DNA of 64,000 bases. Origin: Planctomycetaceae bacterium. Lineage in GTDB: Bacteria; Planctomycetota; Planctomycetia; Planctomycetales; Planctomycetaceae. The translations under genes were made by a program, and so were the position numbers. The notes below the pieces were generated by a model. The model was not told the origin of the DNA and did no database searches. It was given only the letters and a program-made list of their open reading frames with translations. Shown in pieces: positions 56,553 through 64,000 of the stretch; position 1 is the first letter of the stretch, and each line of letters begins with the position of its first letter. The stretch lies in contig JANQSH010000010.1 in assembly GCA_028284145.1 (NCBI GenBank), positions 1 through 64,000 of the forward strand, read 5' to 3'.

Positions 56553-59003
56553 ATGTCGACATTCATTCAAGAAATTCTGAACCGTCGCCTCCACATTGAG
56601 GGACGTGGCCGATTGTGTGCGGCCATCATCTGGATGCTGATCTCGCTTGTCACACTGAACAGTATATCGCTGTTGCACGCGGGTGAAGTTGTCCTCTCCA
56701 ACGGATTGATCATCGATGGCAACCCGGTTCCCATTCAGGGGCTGACCAAAGCGGCCATCGGCCAGACACAAACCGAGTTGACTGTCTATCCGATTTTGAT
56801 GATTGACACCGGCTTGAAACGGGTCTTCGTGCCAGACAACTTCGCCGAGGAAATCAACCGGGACGTCAACCTCTCCAAGTATGTCACGTTTAATCTGGAT
56901 CAGAAACCAGCCGTCGGCCGGCCGATGTTGGCATCGGTCGGTTCCTTTGCCGATAAATCCATCTTTGACAAATTCGGTCGCCGCACGGTCAAACTGCAAA
57001 CGGCCGAAAAACCAATTGACGTCATTCAGGGAATCCGCCGCATTACGCCCAGGTACGTTCGCGTGACAAGTCTGTCGCATGTATGGGACCACGGCATCGC
57101 GACGACCTCGATCGACCCGCCGATTCTCGACGCCATCATTCGGCAGGTGACCGACCAGAACGATCCGAACGACCGGCTGGCGGTTGCCCGGTTTTATCTG
57201 CAGGCCAGGCAGTACATCCAGGCCGATCATGAATTGGAATCGATCGAGCGAGACTTCCCCGAATTGGCTGGACGGGTGGAAGAGGTCGGCCTCGACCTGC
57301 GGCACCTCTGGGCCAAACAACTGCTGGATGAATTACAGAATCGGCGTGAGGCGGGTCAGCATCGGCTGGCTTACGCGGCGGCGAAAAAATTTCCACGCAA
57401 AAAAATGTCCGCCTCAGTCGTCCGCCGGGTGGATGAGATCATCGATGAATACCAGGATGCCGTCACCAGAATGCATACGGCTGCGGAAATGCTGGCGGTT
57501 TTGCAGGCACAGATCACCGACCCCGAACAAGTCGCGAAACTCGCTCCGCTCCGATCATCTGTGCGCAACGGATTGAAGTTTGAATCGCTCGACCGGCTCG
57601 ATGCGTTCCTGAAACTTGCAGATGACAATAACATCCCGGCGAACGAAAAGTTGGCGCTTGCCTACTCCGGTTGGATCGTTGGTGGTGAAAACGCCGTGAC
57701 CGATCTGTCGCAGGCATTACGTTACTGGGAAGCGCGGGATCTCGTAATGCAATACCTGCGGACTCCTGTCCCGCTGTCCCGCAAATCGTTACTCGGAAAA
57801 ATCGAATCGATCGAAGGTATCTCGCCCAAAGTCGTCGAACAGATGATTCCGCACCTTCCTCCGCTTCGGGAAACTTTTGGCGTGCGCGCCGGGCAATCGT
57901 TTCAGGTTACCAGCCGGGAACCAGCCACCGAGCCTGTCAGCTACAGCGTTATTCTGCCACAAGAGTATTCGCCCGATCATGCCTATCCGATGATCGTCGG
58001 CCTCCGACCAGCCGAACGGACGATCAAAAACGAGGCAGACTGGTGGGGCGTGGTCCGCAAACACGCGGGTGATCCCGGTGTGCCGGGCCAATCACAGCGT
58101 CGTGGCTATATCGTCATCGCGCCGGAATACATGCCACCACAAACCAGCCAGTACGATTACAGTTCACAGTCGCACCAGAAAGTTCTGTCGGCTATTCGCG
58201 ATGCCCGCAAACGGTTTTCCGTTGATTCCGACCGCATTTTCCTCGCTGGTCATGGCATGGGTGGTGATGCGGCATTTGACATCGGCATGTCGCATCCGGA
58301 CATGTTCGCTGGCGTGATTCCGATTGCCGGGATTTGCGATCATTACTGCAAGTATTACTGGCAGAACACCAAGCTCGACCTCATGCCCAAGCAGGTCCCC
58401 GCGATGAAGACGCTGCCGTTTTACATCGTCGGTGGTGAACTCGATCGCGATTCACTCGAACGAAATTCCAAAATCATCAACCAGATGATGATTTACAATT
58501 ACGACGTCACTTACAGCGAATACCAGGGCAGGGGTTACGAATCGTTCTACGAGGAGATCCACGACCTGTTTGACTGGATGGCGTTTCAGAAACGGCATCG
58601 GCATTCAACCAATTTCACGATGCGAGTATTGCGTCCGACTGACACTCGATTCTTCTGGTTGCAGTCCGATGGCATCCCCTTCAGCCCGGTCAATATCCTG
58701 AATACCAACGGCTCGAACAACCGATTGCGTGGCCGCGCGACACCCAAGACCATCAACGCCCGCGCCACAACCGGCAATTCGATTTACATTCGCTCGCAGG
58801 CGAAACTTTCGACCATCTGGCTCTCGCCGGAATTCATCAGCTTTGATGAGCGGGTGCGGATTTACAACAACGCACGCCAGATTTATAACGAAATCCCCGA
58901 GCCGGAGATTGAGGTGATGCTGGAAGACCTCTACACCCGCGGCGACCGGCAGAAGTTGTACTCGGTGAAAGTGGAATGCGACCGCAACACATGTTCGGAT
59001 TGA
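56553..59003 (+). CDS. Large membrane-anchored alpha/beta hydrolase-like protein lacking the nucleophile Ser
   Basis: From the ATG at 56553 the protein has 816 residues. An N-terminal membrane segment (AAIIWMLISLVTLNSISLL) is followed by about 400 residues of helical, partly TPR-like sequence (HELESIERDFPELAGRVEEV). The C-terminal part is a prolyl-oligopeptidase/esterase-type domain with YSVILPQEYSPDHAYPMIVGL and RIFLAGHGMGGDAAFDIGMSHPDMFAGVIPIAG. The usual nucleophile elbow G-H-S-M-G reads G-H-G-M-G here, with Gly568 in place of Ser. It may therefore be a non-catalytic hydrolase fold. The frame extends upstream to 56373, but those 60 residues look unlikely. Confidence 0.82.
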   Translation: MSTFIQEILNRRLHIEGRGRLCAAIIWMLISLVTLNSISLLHAGEVVLSNGLIIDGNPVPIQGLTKAAIGQTQTELTVYPILMIDTGLKRVFVPDNFAEEINRDVNLSKYVTFNLDQKPAVGRPMLASVGSFADKSIFDKFGRRTVKLQTAEKPIDVIQGIRRITPRYVRVTSLSHVWDHGIATTSIDPPILDAIIRQVTDQNDPNDRLAVARFYLQARQYIQADHELESIERDFPELAGRVEEVGLDLRHLWAKQLLDELQNRREAGQHRLAYAAAKKFPRKKMSASVVRRVDEIIDEYQDAVTRMHTAAEMLAVLQAQITDPEQVAKLAPLRSSVRNGLKFESLDRLDAFLKLADDNNIPANEKLALAYSGWIVGGENAVTDLSQALRYWEARDLVMQYLRTPVPLSRKSLLGKIESIEGISPKVVEQMIPHLPPLRETFGVRAGQSFQVTSREPATEPVSYSVILPQEYSPDHAYPMIVGLRPAERTIKNEADWWGVVRKHAGDPGVPGQSQRRGYIVIAPEYMPPQTSQYDYSSQSHQKVLSAIRDARKRFSVDSDRIFLAGHGMGGDAAFDIGMSHPDMFAGVIPIAGICDHYCKYYWQNTKLDLMPKQVPAMKTLPFYIVGGELDRDSLERNSKIINQMMIYNYDVTYSEYQGRGYESFYEEIHDLFDWMAFQKRHRHSTNFTMRVLRPTDTRFFWLQSDGIPFSPVNILNTNGSNNRLRGRATPKTINARATTGNSIYIRSQAKLSTIWLSPEFISFDERVRIYNNARQIYNEIPEPEIEVMLEDLYTRGDRQKLYSVKVECDRNTCSD

Positions 59004-59736
59004 TTGGGTTATTGGTGCATGCTTTTTCGTGCGGCATGCGGGGCTTCCCCCTCAATTCTGTCATTCTTGTGAAAGCAGAACTCCACACTTTTTTCTGGAC
59101 ACTCACCTTCGCGGGTATGACTTGCTTCGGGATTGCGTGTCGCTCTCGCGACTGTTTTCAATCAACAGGAAAACAGGGGGCATACACGGCTTTTTCGTCG
59201 GATTTCAGCGGAAAACGTAACCTTTATTATATGGACATCACAACGGCAACTTTGAATTAAAGGATAGAGCCTGATGCGCAATGCGGCTATCCTGTTGATC
59301 CTGTCATCCCGTCTGATTCTTTCCCTCACAGGCAAACGGCACGGGTATGATCTGGCTTCATTCTCGTAACCACGCCTGTAAGAGCATGGCGTGACTGATA
59401 TTCGAGTCACGTTCTCGCGAGCGTGTTTACAAAAAACACTTTTGTGTCTTTTGATTATCTCGCAGTTGAATTCTCTTCCGGAATGACATGGAGTCCGAAA
59501 TGAGGTCCTTCAACTGCATGTGGAGATTGACGCCACCAATCGGACCGGTTTACAGTGGTTGGAGAACGGGCGCAGTAGAACAGAACCCGTTAACGACACT
59601 CGTTATTCCCGCGTACACGGGGACAGGTTTTCACCGAGTGAGTTTTCAATCGGGGTTGTGCTGTGCTTCACCCACCCTGCAATGAAAATCGACACAATTC
59701 TTTCCCGGTAGGGAATTCGCAGAGAACGAAGTATCC
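59004..59736. other. Intergenic region with family C repeat
   Basis: No gene seen; ORFs here are short and lack ribosome sites. It holds family C copy 4. Confidence 0.5.
59070..59355 (+). repeat. Family C interspersed repeat, copy 4 (long)
   Basis: Contains CTTCGCGGGTATGACTTGC, GTGTCGCTCTCGCGACTG, CAACAGGAAAACAGGGGG, GGCTATCCTGTTGATCCTG and GGCAAACGGCACGGGTATGA. Clearly related to copy 2 near 27600-27830, in the same block order. Confidence 0.75.
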
Positions 59737-60597
59737 ATGCTGGCCAAACGAATCATTCCCTGTCTCGATGTACACGCCGGGCGCGTGGTCAAAGGGATCA
59801 ACTTTCTCAATCTGCAGGATGCGGGCGACCCGGTGGAAGTCGCCTCCCGTTATGAAGAGCAGGGGGCGGATGAACTGGTCTTTCTGGACATCACCGCCAG
59901 CCACGAAGAGCGGGACATCATTCTCGACGTCGTTCAGCGAACATCGGAAGAAGTCTTCATGCCTTTAACCGTTGGCGGCGGGATTCGGACGCTGAACGAT
60001 ATCCGCGAACTCCTGAAAGCCGGCTGCGATAAGGTTTCGATCAACTCCGCCGCCGTTAAAGATCCCGAATTCGTTCGCGAGGCGGCGTTGCGCTTTGGCA
60101 GTCAGTGCATTGTGGTGAACATCGATCCCAAGCGAATCCCCGTTTCCAATTACGATGTGCAATGCGATTTTGAAAAGGCACTGCAATGCATTGAACGCCC
60201 TGCTCGAGAAGGGGCGGAATCATCCGAAAATGTGATGTGGGATGTACACATCAATGGTGGCCGTCTGCCGACGGGTCTCGATGCTGTCGCCTGGGCCTTG
60301 TATGTGGAGCAACTGGGCGCGGGCGAAATTGTGTTGACCAGCATGGATGCCGACGGCACCAAAGATGGGTTCGATCTGGAGATCACCCGCGCGGTTGCCG
60401 AGGCGGTCAACATTCCGGTTGTTGCCAGTGGGGGGGCGGGAAGTCCGCATCACATGTACGAAGCGGTCACGGCAGGCGGTGCGAGTGCGGCTCTGGCAGC
60501 GAGCATCTTTCACTACGGCACCTGCACGATCGACGAAACGAAGCAATACATGGCCGAGCGCGGCGTGCCGGTTCGATTTAATCCACTGGTTGTCTGA
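59737..60597 (+). CDS. hisF: Imidazole glycerol phosphate synthase cyclase subunit
   Basis: With HisH it makes imidazole glycerol phosphate in histidine synthesis, using ammonia from glutamine. Catalytic acids are Asp11 ([12 protein letters not shown]) and Asp130 (VVNIDPKR). The end VRFNPLVV is typical. The 286-residue length exceeds the usual ~255: an insertion of about 30 residues after Asp130 (about 134-167) lies before the GGRLPTG loop, near the ammonia gate and HisH interface. Start ATG at 59737. No hisH or other his gene is in the window. Confidence 0.95.
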   Translation: MLAKRIIPCLDVHAGRVVKGINFLNLQDAGDPVEVASRYEEQGADELVFLDITASHEERDIILDVVQRTSEEVFMPLTVGGGIRTLNDIRELLKAGCDKVSINSAAVKDPEFVREAALRFGSQCIVVNIDPKRIPVSNYDVQCDFEKALQCIERPAREGAESSENVMWDVHINGGRLPTGLDAVAWALYVEQLGAGEIVLTSMDADGTKDGFDLEITRAVAEAVNIPVVASGGAGSPHHMYEAVTAGGASAALAASIFHYGTCTIDETKQYMAERGVPVRFNPLVV

Positions 60598-60634
60598 AAC
60601 CGCCAGTGACACCTTTTAGTTCGAGGGCTGAACC

Positions 60635-61783
60635 ATGGCGAAAAAAGATGAGTGGACAACATCGACTTATGTTGATGGCCAGGAAATTGAAATCGACAAA
60701 ATTTTCCGACTGGCTATTAAGCATGGTTGCTCGGATATTCACCTGCAGGTCGATCGCCCGCCGATTTTCCGCGTGAAAGGTGTCGTGCGGGAACTGCAGA
60801 TGGACCCGATCAGCGAAGACCAGATGGTTGATCTCTGTTTCCCGATGATGGATCAGCGCAACCTCGACATCTTTCATGAGGAAGGGGGGGCCGACTACGC
60901 CAAAACCATGATCGATACCGACGGTTCGATGTGGCGGTTTCGTGTGAACCTGTTCATTCAACTCGGCAAAGTTGGCATGGTCGCCCGTAAGATTGAACAG
61001 TCGATCCCACCATTTGAGAAACTCTGTCTGCCACCGATCATGGAAGAACTCTGCAAGTTCGATCAGGGGATGGTGCTGCTGGCGGGGGTTACGGGGTCGG
61101 GGAAAAGTACGACCATCGCATCAATGCTCAACTGGATCAACCAGAACTACCGCAAGCATCTGCTGACGATTGAAGACCCGATCGAATTCATTTACTCCTC
61201 GGACAAATGCCTGATTAACCAGCGGGAAATCGGACAGGATGTGAGAGATTTCCACATCGCCATGAAGCATGCTGTGCGTCAGGACCCGGACATCATGCTG
61301 GTGGGGGAAATGCGTGACCGTGAAACGTTCGAGACCGCTATTCACGCTGCCGAGACCGGCCACCTTGTGTTCGGAACGATTCACGCCTCCAGTGCCCCGG
61401 GAACGATTTCCCGTATTCTCGACCTGTTTCCTTCCGACATGCACGGCCCGATTCGTGCCAGTATTTCGATGAACATGAAGGCGATCGTCGGCCAGAAACT
61501 GCTCAAGACGATTGTCGATGCCCCGCCGCGCGTGCCGATCGTCGAAATCATGCGATTCAATCCGACGGTCCGTAAACTGGTGCTTGAAGATGAGGACGAA
61601 AAACTCGCTGCGGCAATTCGGATCGGCAAGGATGAGGGAATGCAGTTATTTAACGACAGCCTGTATGAGTTCCTGGATAAGGAATACATCAGTCGCGAAG
61701 CCGCCTTTGAGATTTCACCGAACGTGGAAGAGTTGAAGATGCGTTTGAAGGGCATCGATGTGAAAGCCGCCGCGATTTTGTAG
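60635..61783 (+). CDS. pilT: PilT-type retraction ATPase
   Basis: Hexameric ATPase that drives pilus retraction in type IV pili, or a related secretion motor. The 382 residues have the PilT order: N-terminal PAS-like domain (HGCSDIHLQVDRPP), Walker A GVTGSGKST (151-159), the Asp box EDPIEF, Walker B DIMLVGEMRDRET, and the His box GHLVFGTIHASSAPG. GAGG eight bases before the ATG supports the start. It is 37 bp after hisF, perhaps by chance. Pilus structural genes are not in the window, apart from the distant pilin-like gene at 12592. Confidence 0.94.
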   Translation: MAKKDEWTTSTYVDGQEIEIDKIFRLAIKHGCSDIHLQVDRPPIFRVKGVVRELQMDPISEDQMVDLCFPMMDQRNLDIFHEEGGADYAKTMIDTDGSMWRFRVNLFIQLGKVGMVARKIEQSIPPFEKLCLPPIMEELCKFDQGMVLLAGVTGSGKSTTIASMLNWINQNYRKHLLTIEDPIEFIYSSDKCLINQREIGQDVRDFHIAMKHAVRQDPDIMLVGEMRDRETFETAIHAAETGHLVFGTIHASSAPGTISRILDLFPSDMHGPIRASISMNMKAIVGQKLLKTIVDAPPRVPIVEIMRFNPTVRKLVLEDEDEKLAAAIRIGKDEGMQLFNDSLYEFLDKEYISREAAFEISPNVEELKMRLKGIDVKAAAIL

Positions 61784-62131
61784 AGAGAGCTGCAATTCTG
61801 TGCAGCGCACGTTCCCGCGTGCCGATCTGTTTTCACCATTCCATTTCTCAGCACGAGCGGACAAAGCCGCCCGCAGCCCCCCCAAACGTATTCGCATAGC
61901 TGAGTTGCCACGTAACGTAGTGTTCAATGTTCACTCCGCGACGCGTAGCGATCGCGGCTATCCTGTTGATCCTGTCTAATTCTTTTCCGTCAGACAAACG
62001 GCAGGCCAAGCCTGCGAAAACTCACCCCGAAAGACAGTATTCGCCAGGTCTCGCGACGAATCGCTCTTGAGGCCGAGCCGCGTTCGCCGATATAGTTCGC
62101 TCGTCGAATTTGAGACGATCTTTTTTAGGCG
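61784..62131. other. Intergenic region between pilT and scpB
   Basis: No gene; contains family C copy 5. Confidence 0.45.
61895..62010 (+). repeat. Family C interspersed repeat, copy 5
   Basis: Contains GCGGCTATCCTGTTGATCCT, TTCCGTCAGACAAACGGCAG and GCATAGCTGAGTTG, related to copies 2 and 4. Shorter and partly diverged. Confidence 0.6.
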
Positions 62132-63100
62132 ATGTGCGGAATGGGCAACGAACAACTTCGACCTGACGAATCCGATGAAAAAAACGGTCACGATGGCGAA
62201 ACGATTCGCTTTCCGGTTGAGAATGTCTTCACGCCAGGTTCTGACAACTTTTCTGACGGGGAAACGCCCTTCAACGTGATTGTCGATCATCCGACGATTC
62301 CGATCTCCAAAGGAGCGGATGAAGACGATCCAGAGGAGTCGGACAATGGCAAACTACTGGATGACGATCTCGAAGCCGCGTATCAACAGGCACTCGCCTC
62401 AGTCGAAGCGGCCGAAGTCGAAATGCAACGCTCGTTTCAGGAACTACAAGCCGATGAACCTGTGGTAAGCAACACTGCCGAAGGCAGGAATGAATCCACG
62501 GAGGAGTCAGAGCCAACATCGGCCACCGATCGACTGGCCGAGGCAATCGAGGAGGACCTGACGCCCGATGCGACCCAGGAACGTGTGACTCCCCGGCAGA
62601 TTATCGAAGCAGTGCTGTTCGTCGGCGGAGATGCCATCACCACGCGGAAATTGTGCAATCTGTTCCACATTGAAATGGATACCGACGCAGTCGAAGCGAT
62701 CATCGACGACATGAATACGCAATACCGGAGCGAACAGCGGCCCTACGAAATCGTTTTTGGAGAAGGGGGCTATCGCATCCAATTGCTCTACCCGTTTGAA
62801 CGGGTTCGAGCCAGAGTCTACGGCCAGGCGCCGAAAGAGGTTAAACTCTCGCAGGACGCTCTCGAAGTTCTCTCTTTGATTGCGTATCACCAGCCGATTG
62901 CAAAAGGAGACCTGCTCGCGGCGAAGTCGAAAGCAGACGGCCCCCTGCGACAGTTGATCCGTCGGGAACTGGTGCAACTGGAACGGAGTGAGGCCGAGCC
63001 GAAGGTGATTTCGTATCGCACCACACCTCGGTTTCTACAGGTCTTCGGCCTGGTGGATCTGGACGAACTCCCGCGCGCGGAAGAGTTGGAATTTAAGTAG
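62132..63100 (+). CDS. scpB: SMC-Scp complex subunit ScpB with long N-terminal extension
   Basis: Forms, with ScpA and Smc, the complex that condenses and separates chromosomes. Residues about 148-322 match ScpB: TPRQIIEAVLFVGGDAITTRKL, QDALEVLSLIAYHQPI, and GPLRQLIRRELVQLERSE, forming two winged helices. Residues 1-145 are an extra, acidic, low-complexity stretch rich in Glu, Asp, Ser and Thr; the total 322 residues exceeds the usual ~190. The start is uncertain (ATG at 62132 or 62141), but both keep the extension. No scpA nearby. Confidence 0.9.
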   Translation: MCGMGNEQLRPDESDEKNGHDGETIRFPVENVFTPGSDNFSDGETPFNVIVDHPTIPISKGADEDDPEESDNGKLLDDDLEAAYQQALASVEAAEVEMQRSFQELQADEPVVSNTAEGRNESTEESEPTSATDRLAEAIEEDLTPDATQERVTPRQIIEAVLFVGGDAITTRKLCNLFHIEMDTDAVEAIIDDMNTQYRSEQRPYEIVFGEGGYRIQLLYPFERVRARVYGQAPKEVKLSQDALEVLSLIAYHQPIAKGDLLAAKSKADGPLRQLIRRELVQLERSEAEPKVISYRTTPRFLQVFGLVDLDELPRAEELEFK

Positions 63101-63116
63101 ATCAAGGTTGCCCGGC

Positions 63117-63215
63117 TGGAGCGTATTCCGCTCTTCTGTGCCGCGATGGACGTCGTTTGGCGCAAATACAGGCTCCTGCGAGCCAGAGACGTCACACAGG
63201 AAGGTAAACTGTCTA
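63117..63215 (-). repeat. Family A repeat, copy 15
   Basis: Reverse orientation, TGGAGCGTATTCCGCTCTTC to AAGGTAAACTGTCTA. It starts 16 bp after the scpB stop codon. Confidence 0.9.
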
Positions 63216-63229
63216 AGTTGTCCAGCTGT

Positions 63230-63670
63230 CTAAGTCGTCCAGCTGCGGGAGGGCATTTCGGCGTTCATCGCAGGCGTTTTGGGTTCCGGGATGATTCGTT
63301 CCTGGGAAAGACGATCGGTCAATGCCTGCCAGGTTTCACGATGAACCTCCAGTACGCGTAACGCGTCATCAATCATCTGCAGTTCCCGGTCGATATCCGC
63401 CTGCACGAGATTGCGGTAGGCGTAAAAGAACAGCCCTTTGAGCTGGTCGGTCAATTCCGGCGATTGTTCTTCATCCAGGCCGGAAATCAACTCGCTGACG
63501 CAATCACGGCTTTTGCCCAACGCAATGTGAGCCGTTTCAACGTCTTCATCCTGCAATGCCTGCCTGCCCTGGCGGGCAAAACGGATGGCACCATCCACTA
63601 CCAGCATGTGCAATTGGTGTGGAGGGGCGGTCATGACCTGGGAAGCCATGTATTCATCATTGCGAATCAT
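63230..63670 (-). CDS. fliS: Flagellar secretion chaperone FliS
   Basis: Binds flagellin in the cytoplasm and prevents its early assembly. The 146 residues from the ATG at 63670 start MIRNDEYMASQVMTAPPHQL and continue LVVDGAIRFARQGRQAL, the FliS signature. AAAGGA lies eight bases before the ATG; the ATG three codons earlier (63679) overlaps that site and is unlikely. The C-terminal half (YRNLVQADIDRELQMIDDALRVLEVHRETW) is the flagellin-binding helix. It follows fliD on the same strand, which is the normal order, with a family A repeat in between. Confidence 0.94.
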   Translation of the reverse strand: MIRNDEYMASQVMTAPPHQLHMLVVDGAIRFARQGRQALQDEDVETAHIALGKSRDCVSELISGLDEEQSPELTDQLKGLFFYAYRNLVQADIDRELQMIDDALRVLEVHRETWQALTDRLSQERIIPEPKTPAMNAEMPSRSWTT

Positions 63671-63734
63671 CGAATGCATCCTTTTCCAGTTCTCAGGTGT
63701 GAATCCAAAAATATCGAGTGAGGCGAACAGGGTT

Positions 63735-63836
63735 TGGAGCGTATTCCGCTCTTCTGTGCCGCGATGGGCGTTGTTCGGTTTGCAAACATAGATCCCACGA
63801 ACCAGAGACGTTACACCAGAAAGTAAACTGCTCCGG
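63735..63836 (-). repeat. Family A repeat, copy 16
   Basis: Reverse orientation, TGGAGCGTATTCCGCTCTTC to AAGTAAACTGCTCCG. It separates fliD from fliS. Confidence 0.9.
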
Positions 63837-63845
63837 GGTGTTCGG

Positions 63846-64000
63846 TTAACGGGAATTGTTGTTACTTCTGCGGTTCACGGTGATCGGCGCGATGGCGGAG
63901 ATCGCCTGTTGCTGTGTTTGCAAACCGGCGATCAGTTCTTCCATTCGGACGAATTCCTGCAACAGTCGGTCGCGACGAACGAGCAGAATTTCGTCGAGCG
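63846..64000 (-). CDS. fliD: Flagellar hook-associated protein 2, C-terminal part (truncated by window edge)
   Basis: FliD caps the flagellar filament and guides flagellin assembly. Only the last 50 residues are in the window: they end with TAA at 63846-63848 and read RRDRLLQEFVRMEELIAGLQ just before a low-complexity tail. This matches the C-terminal helix of FliD (RLxRQFxAME-AxLQ). The position directly before fliS supports the call. It continues beyond base 64000. Confidence 0.85.
   Translation of the reverse strand, partial: LDEILLVRRDRLLQEFVRMEELIAGLQTQQQAISAIAPITVNRRSNNNSR

Noticed and set aside
5418-63836. Family A repeats read as a CRISPR array
   Set aside because: Copies are kilobases apart, not regularly spaced, and have inverted ends; no cas genes are present.
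1-64000. tRNA, rRNA or complete insertion sequence
   Set aside because: No T-loop, rRNA or transposase pattern was found by reading; a tRNAscan run would settle the tRNA point.

Overview
The window reads as chromosome of a planctomycete (order Planctomycetales or a relative), with moderate GC. The signs are a DUF1559 protein with an N-terminal zinc ribbon, a zinc-ribbon multi-pass membrane protein, a formylglycine-type sulfatase, DUF1080/PEGA and PQQ-propeller giants, a GGDD-type (pyrophosphate) phosphofructokinase, a DUF3500 protein, and Tat-exported proteins next to a TatC with an enlarged periplasmic loop. Genes occur on both strands in short operons. No tRNA, rRNA, CRISPR array or complete insertion sequence was seen.

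Layout. 1-7.8 kb: 5' part of tatC (runs off the left edge), trpB-trpA, a zinc-ribbon membrane protein, queG and dapB. 8-14.5 kb: a one-TM protein with an ExeA-like ATPase, a PD-(D/E)XK-like protein, an arylsulfatase, a repeat-dense gap, a His-rich pilin-like protein and a DUF3500 Tat substrate. 15-27 kb: a TIM-barrel isomerase, an HTH-EIIA fusion, murA, panD, the rpmE2-prfA-prmC group, DUF1559, PPi-type PFK, a HEAT-repeat protein and a second isomerase. 28-41.5 kb: an alpha/beta hydrolase, prlC with an oxidoreductase and a DUF58 protein, then two very large exported or membrane-anchored proteins. 42-48.6 kb: a periplasmic peroxiredoxin and an NAD-type formate dehydrogenase operon with an intradiol dioxygenase gene inside it. 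48.9-53.3 kb: a sugar transferase, then a minus-strand cluster that looks like an undescribed RiPP (ribosomally made, modified peptide) system. 53.5-64 kb: two hypothetical proteins, a large hydrolase-like protein without the nucleophile serine, hisF, pilT, scpB, fliS and the 3' end of fliD (runs off the right edge).

Most interesting system. On the minus strand, a 40-residue gene at 53075-52953 encodes a basic leader and a core ending CCCRCCRCCRCW. It has a good ribosome site and is followed by a 13-bp stem-loop, a DUF692/MNIO-family multinuclear iron oxidase (the family of MbnB and TglH), a partner protein with a possible PqqD/RRE-like C-terminus, and a six-TM ABC-exporter membrane domain with no ATPase. 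The order precursor, iron oxidase, partner, exporter is what a cysteine-modifying RiPP pathway would show.

Repeats. The gaps hold three interspersed families. Family A (~100 bp, about 16 copies, one every ~4 kb) has imperfect terminal inverted repeats TAGAGCAGTTTAC / GTAATACGCTCTA and a hairpin at one end. Family B (~100 bp, 5 copies) ends in the hairpin GCCTTG-A-CAAGGC. Family C is a looser, longer set. One B copy sits inside an A copy, which points to past mobility. Several A copies supply the stop codon of the gene before them, and one B copy provides the region just upstream of panD.
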